Positions 25,312 to 36,738 of a DNA stretch of 37,100 nt are shown in pieces. This stretch comes from Gammaproteobacteria bacterium. Lineage in GTDB: Bacteria > Pseudomonadota > Gammaproteobacteria > Eutrophobiales > Eutrophobiaceae. Position 1 is the first letter of the stretch. The number at the start of each line of letters is the position of its first letter. The stretch covers positions 1 through 37,100 of the forward strand of contig JACPSH010000035.1 of the NCBI GenBank assembly GCA_016193395.1, read 5' to 3'. A program made the position numbers and the translations under genes. Under the pieces are notes generated by a model. That model was not told the DNA's origin and searched no databases. It saw only the letters and a program-made list of their open reading frames with translations.

Positions 25312-26641
25312 CGCGCCCTTCCGCATGGACTTCAATTTCACCTCCGACCGATCGAAGCGCCGCCGGGAATCCCGGGAACGAAGTGTCCACGTTCAGGCAG
25401 TCGGTGGCCTTGACCGGCCCGGCGGCCGCCAGTCCCGCGACGGCAAAAGACATGGCAATTCGGTGATCGCCGTGGCTGTTGACCACGCCGCCCGGGGAAA
25501 CGCCGCCGTATACGGTGATGCCATCGGCCGAAGGTTCGGAGCGGATCCCGATCGCCTGCAGCCCGTCAGCCATGGCCGCGATCCGATCGCTCTCCTTGAC
25601 CCGCAGCTCGGCCGCCCCGGACACGCGGGTGACACCGTCGGCGAAGGCGGCGGCGATCATCAGGATGGGAAATTCATCGATGGCGATGGACACCAGGTTT
25701 TCCGGGATCGCGATCCCGCGCAGTGGATGGTGGCGTACACGAATGTCCGCGACCGGCTCAACCGCGTGCAAGGGCTTCCCCCGTACTTCGATGTCGGCGC
25801 CCATCGAACGGAGGATATCGATCACGGCCGATCGCGTTGGATTCACCCCTACCTCTTCCAGCACGAGATCGGAACCCGGGACGATCGAGGCCGCCACCAT
25901 GCAGAAGGCCGCGGAGGAAATATCGCCCGGCACCTGCACGCTCCGGCCGAAGAGCGGCTGCGGACTGACGCAGATCAGGCCGTCCCGGAAGCTCACGGGA
26001 CAGCCGAAGTAATCGAGCATCCGCTCGGTGTGATCGCGCGTGAGGGCCGGCTCGCGCACGCAGGTCGTTCCCTCCGCATAGAGGCCGGCGAGCAGCAGCG
26101 CGGATTTGAGCTGCGCGCTCGCGACCGGCAATTCGTGCTCCATTCCGCGAAGCCGTGCGCCGCCGCGAATCCTGATCGGCAGCATGCCCGAGGGCGTGCA
26201 TGAAAGCGTCGCCCCCATCCGGGTCAGTGGATCCACCAACCGGCGCATCGGCCGGCGGCTCAGCGATTCATCCCCGATCAATTCGCTGTCGAAACGCTGG
26301 CCGGAAAGCAGACCGGCGAACAGGCGCGCGGACGTCCCGGAATTGCCGAGGTAAAGCGGTACGGCGGGCGCCCGCAGGCCGTACAGCCCGGCGCCCTTGA
26401 CCGTCAGTTCCGTGGCTTCCGGCCGGTCGACGTGCACGCCCATCTGGGCCAGCGCCCCAAGCGTGGAATGAGTGTCCTCGCCGGCCAGAAATCCGCTGAT
26501 ATGCGTGTCGCCTTCGGCAATCGCGCCCAGCATGAGCGCGCGATGCGAGATCGACTTGTCGCCCGGCACGCGCAACGAGCCGCGCAACGGCTGGCCGGGC
26601 CGCGTCAGAAAATCGATGGCAGGCGGCGGGGCGGAAGTCAT
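25304..26641 (-). CDS. aroA: 3-phosphoshikimate 1-carboxyvinyltransferase (EPSP synthase)
   Basis: Joins PEP to shikimate 3-phosphate in chorismate synthesis. 445 residues. It shows GDKSISHRALMLGAI (PEP/S3P binding, about 28-42), LGNSGTSARL, SRRPMRRLVDPL, SAQLKSALLLAGL, DHTERML, DEFPILMIAAAFA and RVKESDRI. The RPMxR and DHTExML patterns and the LGNSGTS form resemble class II-type enzymes more than E. coli AroA, but the Gly of the G-N-x-G motif, whose change to Ala gives glyphosate tolerance in class II enzymes, is retained. It starts 9 bp after tyrA. In Pseudomonas tyrA and aroA are fused; here they are separate. Confidence 0.96.
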   Translation of the reverse strand: MTSAPPPAIDFLTRPGQPLRGSLRVPGDKSISHRALMLGAIAEGDTHISGFLAGEDTHSTLGALAQMGVHVDRPEATELTVKGAGLYGLRAPAVPLYLGNSGTSARLFAGLLSGQRFDSELIGDESLSRRPMRRLVDPLTRMGATLSCTPSGMLPIRIRGGARLRGMEHELPVASAQLKSALLLAGLYAEGTTCVREPALTRDHTERMLDYFGCPVSFRDGLICVSPQPLFGRSVQVPGDISSAAFCMVAASIVPGSDLVLEEVGVNPTRSAVIDILRSMGADIEVRGKPLHAVEPVADIRVRHHPLRGIAIPENLVSIAIDEFPILMIAAAFADGVTRVSGAAELRVKESDRIAAMADGLQAIGIRSEPSADGITVYGGVSPGGVVNSHGDHRIAMSFAVAGLAAAGPVKATDCLNVDTSFPGFPAALRSVGGEIEVHAEGRDG

Positions 26642-26650
26642 GGCCGCGAT

Positions 26651-27544
26651 TCACTCCACGGCGCCTGAAGGCGCCCGTCGTTTGCCGCTGAATTCGTCGC
26701 GCGCCTGCCTGGCGCGCGTGAAGATGTCCAGCAGCCGCCGGCTGTCGCCCTTATCGATCGCCTGGCGGATCCCGGACAAATGTTCGCCGAAACTGTCCAG
26801 CGAGCGCAGCAGGTCGTTGCGGTTCGCCATACAGATGTCGTGCCACATCGCCGGGCTGCTGGATGCGATGCGCGTGAAATCGGCGAAACCGCCGGCCGCG
26901 AATTCAAAAATTTCCTCGCGTTCCTGCATGCGCGCCAGGCAGTCGACCAGCGCGTAGGCGAGCAGGTGTGGCAGGTGGCTGGTCGCCGCCAGCACCTTGT
27001 CGTGACGGTCGACGGAGAGTTTGACCACGCGCGCCCGGCAGGCATCCCACATCGCCTGCACCAGCTCCAACGCGCGAATTGAGGTTTCGGGCAACGGCGT
27101 GAGGATCACGACGCGGTCGTCGAACATTTGCGAGAATGAATGTTCCACGCCGCTCTTTTCGGTGCCGGCGATGGGATGGCCCGGCACGAAGTTCGCGAAA
27201 TGCGCCGCAGACAGGCCGGCGCGCGCGGCTTTCACCACACTGCCCTTGGCGCTGCCGACGTCGGTAATGATCGTGTCGTCCCCGAGTCCGGGCGACATGC
27301 CGCGGCACAGGCCTTCCACCGTGGACAGCGGCGTGGCCAGCACGACCAGTCCGGCACCGGCCGCGGCCTTGGCGGGCTCCGTGCTCCCGGAATCGATGAC
27401 ACCAAGCTCGATCGCCTTCTGCAAAGACGCCCGGTTGCGGCCGTAGCCGCAAATCGTGCCGCAGAAGCGGTCGCGCTTCAGGGCGCGGGCGAGCGAGCCG
27501 CCGACGAGGCCGACGCCCAGAATGGCAACGTGCTTGATCAGCAT
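26651..27544 (-). CDS. tyrA: Prephenate / arogenate dehydrogenase
   Basis: Oxidative decarboxylation leading to tyrosine. 297 residues. An N-terminal Rossmann fold carries GVGLVGGSLA (10-19), then VVLATPLS, TDVGSAKGSV and GHPIAGTEKSG (catalytic His region). The second domain has SHLPHLLAYALVD. There is no chorismate mutase or ACT domain, the single-domain TyrC/TyrA form. Whether it prefers prephenate or arogenate, NAD or NADP, cannot be read with confidence. It is followed at once by aroA and preceded by a 169 bp repeat-rich gap to pheA. Confidence 0.94.
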   Translation of the reverse strand: MLIKHVAILGVGLVGGSLARALKRDRFCGTICGYGRNRASLQKAIELGVIDSGSTEPAKAAAGAGLVVLATPLSTVEGLCRGMSPGLGDDTIITDVGSAKGSVVKAARAGLSAAHFANFVPGHPIAGTEKSGVEHSFSQMFDDRVVILTPLPETSIRALELVQAMWDACRARVVKLSVDRHDKVLAATSHLPHLLAYALVDCLARMQEREEIFEFAAGGFADFTRIASSSPAMWHDICMANRNDLLRSLDSFGEHLSGIRQAIDKGDSRRLLDIFTRARQARDEFSGKRRAPSGAVE

Positions 27545-27590
27545 GAGCGTCCGCGTTCGCCGACCCCGGCGTCATACCGCCGGTTCCCTG

Positions 27591-27681
27591 GATTCCCGAC
27601 GCGCGCCCGCCGGGCGCGGTCCGGCGCATCGCCGCCGGCCACTGGATTCCGGACGCGTGCCCTTCGGGCGCGGTCCGGAAT
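27591..27681. repeat. Two tandem hairpin repeats between pheA and tyrA
   Basis: Two related units 55 bp apart: 27591-27626 and 27646-27681. The second folds ATTCCGGAC / GTCCGGAAT with an inner GCCC-TTC-GGGC. The first is diverged on its right arm. They match the general CTGGATTCCGG..CCGGAATGACG style of dispersed intergenic hairpins in proteobacteria. Confidence 0.65.
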
Positions 27682-27713
27682 GACGTCGAAGGTGCGCGTA
27701 CGCGCAGACACGT

Positions 27714-28802
27714 TCAGAGCTGCGAGCGCGGGTACGAACCGAGCAGCTTCACGACCGAGGTCGTACTCTCGAGCTGCCGGATGGCCGCCTTCACGGGCTC
27801 ATCCTGCGCATGGCCGTCGACGTCGACGAAGAAGACATAGTCCCACATGCCGCGCCGCGACGGTCGCGATTCGATGCGCACCATGTTCACGCCGTTATCC
27901 GAGAAGCTGCGCAGGGTCGCCTGAAGGGCGCCGGGCCGGTTGGCGGTGGCAAAAAGCAGCGAGGTCTTGTCATGCCCGCTGCGGCCGGTGGCGTGCCGTC
28001 CAAGCACGAGGAAGCGCGTCGTATTATCCGGTTCGTCCTCGATGTTCCGCGCCAGGATCGGCAGCTTGTAGACCTCGGAGGCGGAGACCCCGGCGATCGC
28101 CGCGGCGTGCTTGTCCTTCCGCGTCAGCCGCGCGGCTTCCGCGTTGCTGGTCGCCGGGATGCGTTCCGCGTGCAGCAGGTGCTTGTCGAGCCAGCGCCGG
28201 CATTGCGCGAGCGACTGCTGGTGCGAATAGACCCGCGCGATTCCGTCCAGCTTCCGGGCGCGGCTCAGCAGGTGCTGGTGTATGCGCAGTTCGACCTCGC
28301 CGCAGATCAGCAGGGGTGAATCGATGAGCACGTCGAGGGTGTGGTTGACCACGCCCTCGATGGAATTCTCCACCGGCACAACGCCGTAGTGGCAGGCGCC
28401 GGACTCCACCTCGCGGAAGATCTGGTCAATGGAGCCGAGCGCGGTGGTCCTGACCGAATGGCCAAAGCGCTTGTGCACCGCGGCCTGCGTGAAGGTCCCT
28501 TCCGGGCCCAGGTAGGCGATCCGGAGTTGCTGCTCCAGGGCGAGGCAGGCGGACATCACCTCGCGGAACAGGCGGGCCATTTCCTCGTTGGAGAGCGGCC
28601 CTTCGTTGCGCCCCACCACCGTCCGCAGCACCTGCGCCTCGCGCTCCGGCCGATAGAAAGACTCGTTGCCGCCGGGGCTCGAGTGCTTGATCTTCGCGAC
28701 CTGCTGCGCCAATTTCGCGCGCTGGTTGATGAGCTTGACCAGCCGCGCATCGAGCTCGTCGATGCGGCGCCGGATCGCTTCGAGTTTGGGATTGCTTTTC
28801 AC
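27714..28802 (-). CDS. pheA: Chorismate mutase / prephenate dehydratase (P-protein)
   Basis: Bifunctional phenylalanine pathway enzyme, 362 residues. The AroQ mutase domain is at about 1-90 (IRRRIDELDARLVKLINQRAKLAQ, EREAQVL). The prephenate dehydratase domain is at about 95-270 (AYLGPEGTFTQAA, VPVENSIEGVV, and NTTRFLVLG with the catalytic Thr-Arg-Phe). The regulatory ACT domain is at about 285-355 with NRPGALQATL and the ESRPSR phenylalanine-binding motif, so feedback inhibition by Phe is expected. The start is GTG at 28800-28802, set by the conserved N-terminus. The 38 bp tandem repeat lies upstream. Confidence 0.97.
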   Translation of the reverse strand: MKSNPKLEAIRRRIDELDARLVKLINQRAKLAQQVAKIKHSSPGGNESFYRPEREAQVLRTVVGRNEGPLSNEEMARLFREVMSACLALEQQLRIAYLGPEGTFTQAAVHKRFGHSVRTTALGSIDQIFREVESGACHYGVVPVENSIEGVVNHTLDVLIDSPLLICGEVELRIHQHLLSRARKLDGIARVYSHQQSLAQCRRWLDKHLLHAERIPATSNAEAARLTRKDKHAAAIAGVSASEVYKLPILARNIEDEPDNTTRFLVLGRHATGRSGHDKTSLLFATANRPGALQATLRSFSDNGVNMVRIESRPSRRGMWDYVFFVDVDGHAQDEPVKAAIRQLESTTSVVKLLGSYPRSQL

Positions 28803-28844
28803 GCGGCGAAGTATACGTGAACCCTCTTGTCATCCCGTACAGGG

Positions 28845-28957
28845 ACTGTACGGGACCCAGTCGCCAGGGACGGCTGATAGCAACTGTACGGGACCCAGTC
28901 GCCAGGGACGGCTGATAGCAACTGTACGGGACCCGGTCGCCAGGGACGGCTGAAGCC
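28845..28957. repeat. Three tandem 38 bp repeats upstream of pheA
   Basis: Units begin ACTGTACGGGACCC at 28845, 28883 and 28921. Units 1 and 2 are identical over 38 bp; unit 3 has a single change (CAGTCG to CGGTCG) and diverges at its end. There are no unique spacers, so it is not a CRISPR array. It lies on the transcribed leader side of pheA or at the serC 3' end. Confidence 0.85.
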
Positions 28958-28969
28958 TTCAGGCTTTCT

Positions 28970-29109
28970 CCGGCCGGATTCATCCTCAGGTGTAGCGCCG
29001 GACGGGTGACATCGGGTCACCGCTCTTCGCGCGCAGTGCCAGCGAGCACGAAGACGGTACCCGATGGCAGGACCCGCCCGCCTCAGATGCTGAAATGAAT
29101 CTGGCCGGA
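28970..29109. repeat. Palindromic MITE-like intergenic element, copy B
   Basis: Ends CCGGCCGGATTCAT (28970-28983) and ATGAATCTGGCCGGA (29095-29109) are inverted repeats with one mismatch in 14. An inner pair, CATCGGGTCACCG against CGGTACCCGATG, continues the hairpin. Shared blocks with copy A include GCCGGACGGGT, the GCGCGCAGTGCCAGCGAGCAC-like centre and the ends. It finishes 6 bp from the serC stop. Confidence 0.65.
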
Positions 29110-29115
29110 CGCCTG

Positions 29116-30200
29116 TCAGCCGTGGCGGCGCTCGAAATCACGCATGAAATCGATCAGCGCGTCCACGCCCTCGTCCGGCATGCCGTTGTACAGGCTCGCG
29201 CGGATCCCGCCGACCACGCGGTGGCCCTTCAATGCCACCAGGCCGGCGGCGGCGGCTTCCTTGACAAAGACATCATCCAGGGACTTGTCGGGCAGGGTGA
29301 ACACCACGTTCATGCGCGAACGGTGGCGCCGCTCGATGGGATTGCGGTAGAAGTCGCTGTCATCGATGATACGGTAGAGCTTGTCCGAGCGTCGGATCGC
29401 GTTCCGCTCCATGGCGGCCACCCCGCCCTGGTCCCGGATCCATTCGAAGGTCAACGCCGCCATATACCAGCTGAAGGTCGGCGGCGTGTTGATCAGCGAT
29501 TTGCTGTCCGCGAATTCCTTGTAGTCGTAGAGCCGCGGCGTGCTCGGCTGCGCGTGGCCCACCAGGTCCTTGCGCACGATCACCACCACGAACCCGGACG
29601 GGCCGTAGTTCTTCTGCGCGCCGGCGTAGATCACGCCGTGGCGAGCGACGTCGATGGGGCGCGACAGGAAATTCGAGGTCATGTCGCTGACCAGCGGGAG
29701 TTCGCCCACGTCGGGCGTGTATTGGAATTCCAGCCCGCCGATGGTCTCGTTGGACGTGTAATAGACGTAGGCCGGGGCGTCACTCAGCTCCCAAGTTTGC
29801 GGGTCCGGGATGGTCGTGAACGACTGGAGCCCCTTCCCGGCGGCAACGTGCACGCGGCAATGCCGCTGCGCGTCCCGGATGGCCTTGTCGGACCAGTGGC
29901 CGGTGCGCACGTAATCCGCCGTGCCGTCCGCGGTCGTGAGGTTGAGCGGCACCATGGCGAACTGCGAGGTCGCCCCGCCCTGAAGGAAGAGCACGTAGTA
30001 ATCATCCGGGATCGACAGCAGAACGCGCAGATCTCTTTCGGACTCAGCGGCCAGCGACTCGAACTCCGGGCTGCGGTGGCTCATCTCGATGATCGAGATG
30101 CCCGTGCCGTGCCAGTCGAGCAGTTCCTCCTGCGCCCGCTCCATCACCGCTCGCGGCAGCATCGCCGGGCCGGCGCCGAAGTTGTAGACCGTCCTGGACA

Positions 30201-30201
<1 letters not shown>
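29116..30201 (-). CDS. serC: Phosphoserine aminotransferase
   Basis: PLP transaminase of serine synthesis and pyridoxal phosphate synthesis. 361 residues. NFGAGPAMLPRAVMERAQ at the N-terminus, the HRSPEF motif, FLQGGATSQFAMVP, and the PLP lysine in YAGAQKNYGPSG (about 195) are family hallmarks. The ATG shares one base with the gyrA stop (TGATG), so translation is coupled. The gyrA-serC-pheA order is the Pseudomonas arrangement, but the hisC gene often placed between pheA and tyrA there is missing here. Confidence 0.97.
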
Positions 30202-32774
<2,573 letters not shown>

Positions 32775-32852
32775 CGTTCCTTTCGAGGGTTCCGGAGGGT
32801 GTTCTTGACGGTGCTTTCGGGTGTCTGAATGGATGCGGCGGAGAGGGCTCGA

Positions 32853-32858
32853 ATTCTA
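32853..32858 (-). promoter_or_regulatory. Candidate -10 box of gyrA
   Basis: TAGAAT on the minus strand preceded by TGG (extended -10 style), about 80 bp before the gyrA ATG. No convincing -35. It is in the right place for the gyrA promoter. Confidence 0.4.
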
Positions 32859-32950
32859 CCACGAACCGCTCCTGAAAATGGATGGCTAACTCATTAAATT
32901 TTCATGGAAAAACCCCTTGACACCGAGGCGATTTCTGGGTTGCTTTCTTG

Positions 32951-33024
32951 CCCCGAAAAAGGGCCGTTTTTCCGGGCTTTTCCGGGGTGTTTTTCGGGCC
33001 TCTTTCCGGGACCCGGTTTTTGGG
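32951..33024. repeat. Degenerate CCCGGAAAA repeats between mtnA and gyrA
   Basis: On the minus strand about five units of the type CCC(G)GAAAAA, spaced ~10-14 bp, end in a CCCGGAAAAA / TTTTTCGGGG hairpin (one mismatch). The stretch directly follows the mtnA stop. It may act as a transcript end, though no clean U-tract follows. Confidence 0.5.
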
Positions 33025-34071
33025 TCAAAAAAGGGCCGAAATTTTGACCCGATCCGGCCTCTCCACAACCCCTTTTTCGGTGACCAGGACGTCCACCAAG
33101 GCGGCCGGCGTGACGTCGAACACCGGATTGTGGACGGCGGCCTCGGGTGGGGCCGTGACGGTGCCCGCGAAGCGACGCAGTTCGTCTGCATCGCGGTTCT
33201 CTATTGGAATAGCGGCGCCGATATCCGTTTTCAGGTCGATGGTCGAGAGCGGCGCCACCACCATCAGGCGCACGCCATGATGGCGGGCGAGCACGGCCAG
33301 CGGGTAGGTGCCAATCTTGTTCGCGACATCGCCGTTTGCGGCGATCCGATCCGCTCCCACAATCACCCAGCGGACCGCGCCCGAATGCATCAGCGAACCC
33401 GCGGCGCTGTCGGCGATCACGGTCACCGGTATCCGATCGCGGGCCAGTTCCCAGGCCGTCAGACGCGCGCCCTGCAGCCAGGGCCGCGTTTCGCCGGCAT
33501 ACACGGCATCCAGTTTTCCCGCGGACCAGGCGCTGCGGATCACACCCAGCGCCGTGCCGTAGCCGCCGGTGGCGAGCGATCCCGCATTGCAATGGGTCAA
33601 TACGCCGCCACCCTCGATCAGCGCCGCGCCGAGTATGCCCATGTGACGGTTGGCGGCGATGTCTTCCTCATGGATTTTCCTGGCGGCCTCGAGCAACGCG
33701 GGTACGGGATCACCCCCGAGTTCCGATGCGAGCTTGCGCATTCTTTCCACCGCCCAGCGCAGATTGACGGCCGTGGGCCGCGCGCTGGCCAGCAGATCCA
33801 GAACCGGGTTGAAGTATTCGAGCCAATTCCCGGGATGGCGCTCCCAGGTCTCGCGTGCGGCGAGCACGACGCCGTAGGCCGCGGCGATGCCAATGGCCGG
33901 CGCACCACGCACGGCCATTGCGCGGATCGCATCGATGACCGCCTCCGCGCTGCGCAACCGGAGGTAAGTCTCGGCCCCGGGCAGCAGCCGCTGATCGAGG
34001 ATTTTGACAGCGCCCTCCTCCCACACGAGTGGCCGCACCGTGTCGTGGGATAGTTTCGCCTTTTTGGCCAT
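33025..34071 (-). CDS. mtnA: S-methyl-5-thioribose-1-phosphate isomerase MtnA
   Basis: Isomerises MTR-1-P to MTRu-1-P in methionine salvage. 348 residues from the ATG at 34069-34071; an open frame continues upstream antisense to the next gene and is not coding. [18 protein letters not shown] (about 49-66), [18 protein letters not shown] with the catalytic Cys, and [21 protein letters not shown] with the catalytic Asp are present. The mRNA start may be at the ATG, since GATAAT (34079-34084) is only 7 bp upstream. It diverges from the mtaD-like gene by 21 bp. Adjacency of mtnA and gyrA is the Pseudomonas order. Confidence 0.95.
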   Translation of the reverse strand: MAKKAKLSHDTVRPLVWEEGAVKILDQRLLPGAETYLRLRSAEAVIDAIRAMAVRGAPAIGIAAAYGVVLAARETWERHPGNWLEYFNPVLDLLASARPTAVNLRWAVERMRKLASELGGDPVPALLEAARKIHEEDIAANRHMGILGAALIEGGGVLTHCNAGSLATGGYGTALGVIRSAWSAGKLDAVYAGETRPWLQGARLTAWELARDRIPVTVIADSAAGSLMHSGAVRWVIVGADRIAANGDVANKIGTYPLAVLARHHGVRLMVVAPLSTIDLKTDIGAAIPIENRDADELRRFAGTVTAPPEAAVHNPVFDVTPAALVDVLVTEKGVVERPDRVKISALF

Positions 34072-34092
34072 AATGCGGATTATCGCAAATAT

Positions 34093-35303
34093 ATGATTAT
34101 CGACACCCTCATCTGCGCCCGCTGGGTCATCCCCGTCGAGCCCGAAGTCAAAGCTCTCGACCACCACGCCGTGGCAGTGGACAACGGCCGCATCGTCGAA
34201 CTCCTGCCCGTCGAAGACGCCCGGGCGAAATACCAGGCGCGCGAAATTCACGAACTCGATTCCCACGCCGTCCTGCCCGGCTTCGTCAATGTCCACACCC
34301 ACGCGGCCATGACGCTGTTCCGCGGCCTTTCGGACGACCTGCCGCTCATGGAGTGGCTGAACCACCACATCTGGCCCGCGGAGATGAAATGGGTCTCGCC
34401 CCGGTTTGTGACGGACGGCTCCGCCCTCGCCGCGGTCGAGATGATCCGCGGCGGCACGACCTGCTTCGGCGACATGTATTTCTTCCCGAATCAGACCGCG
34501 GAAGTCGCGGCCGAGGCCGGCCTGCGCGCCGTCATCGGCCTCATCGTCATCGATTTTCCTTCGCCCTGGGCCCAGGACGCCGCCGAATACCTCTCCAAGG
34601 GCCTCGAGGTGCACGACCGCTGGAAGCACCATCCCCTGATCCGCACCGCGTTCGCGCCACATTCGCCCTACACGGTCTCCGAAAACGCGCTCAGGCGCAT
34701 CAACACCTACGCCGAGGAGCTGGACATCCCCATCCACATGCACCTGCACGAAGTGGAGATCGAGATCGAGCAAAGCATGGAACAGCACGGCAAGCGGCCC
34801 ATGCAACGCCTGGAGGAACTTGGCATGCTGAGCGAACGGCTCATCGCCGTGCACATGACTCAACTGGAGCAAGGCGAGATCGCACTCGCCGCGAAGTACC
34901 GAATTAACGTCGCCCATTGCCCGGAATCGAACCTGAAGCTCGCCAGCGGCTTCTGCCCGGTGCAGGAACTGCTGAATTCGGATGTCAATGTCGCGCTCGG
35001 CACCGACGGCGCCGCGAGCAACAACCGACGATCGGCGGCGCGCGGGCACTGGGACTGGAAAAGGAGATCGGCTCGCTCGTGCCCGGCAAGGAGGCCGACC
35101 TCGTCGCCATTGACCTCGATGCCCCCGAGACCCAGCCCGTCTACGACCCGGTTTCGCAGATCGTCTATTCCGCCAGCCGCTCGCAGGTGACGGACGTATG
35201 GGTGGCCGGCCGGCCGCTCATGGAAAACCGCGAGCTGCTGACGCTCGAGGTGGATTCCACCCTTGCGCCGGCCATGGAGTGGCGGCACAAGATCAGAGAG
35301 TAG
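34093..35303 (+). pseudogene. mtaD: 5'-methylthioadenosine / S-adenosylhomocysteine deaminase, frameshifted by an internal deletion
   Basis: Amidohydrolase that deaminates MTA to MTI. The first ~311 residues are intact: [19 protein letters not shown] (first two zinc His), [31 protein letters not shown] and GTDGAASNN with the metal Asp. After GTDGAASNN (ending at 35025) the frame shifts; the other frame at once continues [20 protein letters not shown] then [10 protein letters not shown] to the normal C-terminus, stop 35301-35303. The usual DLDMxxEMRTAALL segment, about 45 codons, is missing. The sequence fits a deletion of 3n+1 nt between 35025 and 35026. Left as read, the protein would end at 35190 with an out-of-frame tail. 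A sequencing or assembly error is the main alternative. Confidence 0.9.
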
Positions 35304-35412
35304 TCACTTCGAGGCTGTAGGGGCCGACATCGGCTCCAGCGCCAATAGGCGCACCTCGATGCGGCCGATGACGTGCAGCAGCAGCGCCAGTCGGAGGTAT
35401 GGTAGCGTCCAA

Positions 35413-36738
35413 ATGGTGAGACACGCTATTCGAACACCGGTTTTGATTTCCTTCCTCGTGGCCGCAGCCACGGGACCCATGCCAGGCGGGACATGGGCGC
35501 AATCTTCTCTCGACGATACGGAACAGGCCCTCGCCGCTTTCGTCGAGGCGCAGCAGGAACCTGCCATCGCGCTGCTCGAGCGCGCCGTCAATATCAACAG
35601 CGGCACGATGAATCCGGCCGGCGTGCGGCGCGTGGGCGATCTGTTCGCGAAGGAATTCGCGCCGTTGGGATTCAGGACGCGCTGGATCGATGGCAAACCC
35701 TTCCAGCGCGCCGGCCATCTGGTCGCCGAGCGTCCCGGAACCGGGCCGCACGTCCTGCTGATAGGACATCTGGATACCGTGTTCGAACCGGAAAGCCCGT
35801 TTCAGAAATTCGAGCGCGTGGATGCGGACACGGCCCGCGGGCCTGGGACTTCCGACATGAAGGGCGGCATCGTCGTCGCCCTCGCCGCGTTGCGCGCACT
35901 CGCTTCCGTAAACGCCCTCGACGATCTCGGTATCACGTTGGTGCTGAACGGCGATGAGGAAGATGTGGGCGAACCGGTGGAACTCTCGCGTACCGTCCTG
36001 GTGGAAGCCGCGATCGCGGCCGATATCGCCATCGGACTCGAGAACGCCGACGACGATCCGCAGACCGCCGTCACGGCGCGCCGCAGTTCATCGAGCTGGA
36101 CGCTGAAGGTGAAAGCAGGCAGCGGCCATTCGTCGCAGATCTTCCGCGAGGAAGTCGGCGCGGGCGCGATCTTCGAGATGGCCCGCATCCTGGATCAATT
36201 CCATACGCAATTAAGTGGCGAGGAATACCTGACCTTCAACCCCGGCCTCGTGCTGGGCGGCGCGCGGGTCGAGCTGGATCACGGGAACTTTTCCGGCCAC
36301 GCCGCGGGCAAGAGCAACATCATCGCGCCGCTTGCTATCGTCTCCGGCGATCTGCGCGCCCTGACGGTGGAACAACGCGAAGGCGCAAAGGCGAAAATGC
36401 AGGAAATCGTCGCCCACCATCCGCCGCACGCGGGCGCGGAGATCAGCTTCCGGGACGGTTACCCGCCCATGGCTCCTACCGACGGCAACCGCAAGCTGCT
36501 GGGAATGGTTGACCGGGCGAGCCGTGATCTGGGTCTCGGCCCCGTGACATCGGTCGATCCCCGGCGCGCCGGCGCGGCGGATATCTCATTCATCGCCGAC
36601 AAAGTAGACATGGCCATCGATGGCCTGGGACTGCTCGGCGGCGGCAATCATACGCCCGAGGAATTCGCGGATCTCCGCACCCTTCGCATTCAGGCCCAGC
36701 GGCTGGCGTTGCTGCTGTTCCGGCTGGGCCGACCGTGA
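35413..36738 (+). CDS. Exported M20-family metallopeptidase (carboxypeptidase G2-like)
   Basis: 441 residues from the ATG at 35413-35415. A signal peptide (about 1-30, ending near TWAQ) indicates periplasmic export. The catalytic domain has the zinc/base signature LIGHLDTVF (His and Asp), GPGTSDMKGG (bridging Asp), LNGDEEDVGE (catalytic Glu and ligand), GLENA and, at the end, GGGNHTPEEF (last His). The dimerisation domain between them carries AGSGHSSQIF. These fit glutamate carboxypeptidase-type M20 enzymes, which remove C-terminal Glu from substrates such as folates or peptides; the substrate here is inferred only. In Pseudomonas ubiG follows mtaD, so this gene marks a local break in order. 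Confidence 0.92.
   Translation: MVRHAIRTPVLISFLVAAATGPMPGGTWAQSSLDDTEQALAAFVEAQQEPAIALLERAVNINSGTMNPAGVRRVGDLFAKEFAPLGFRTRWIDGKPFQRAGHLVAERPGTGPHVLLIGHLDTVFEPESPFQKFERVDADTARGPGTSDMKGGIVVALAALRALASVNALDDLGITLVLNGDEEDVGEPVELSRTVLVEAAIAADIAIGLENADDDPQTAVTARRSSSSWTLKVKAGSGHSSQIFREEVGAGAIFEMARILDQFHTQLSGEEYLTFNPGLVLGGARVELDHGNFSGHAAGKSNIIAPLAIVSGDLRALTVEQREGAKAKMQEIVAHHPPHAGAEISFRDGYPPMAPTDGNRKLLGMVDRASRDLGLGPVTSVDPRRAGAADISFIADKVDMAIDGLGLLGGGNHTPEEFADLRTLRIQAQRLALLLFRLGRP

Larger units (their letters stand above)
28803..29115. other. Repeat-filled gap between serC and pheA
   Basis: 313 bp with no gene. It holds three tandem 38 bp units (28845-28957) and the MITE-like copy B (28970-29109). The remainder next to pheA contains GTACAGGGACTGTAC, a small palindrome abutting the first unit. 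No promoter was identified. Confidence 0.65.

Noticed and set aside
28845-28957. Possible short CRISPR array
   Set aside because: The units are directly adjacent with no spacers, and no cas genes are present.
34072-35049. 325-codon upstream extension of MtnA
   Set aside because: It is antisense to the intact part of the mtaD gene; MtnA homology starts at [12 protein letters not shown].
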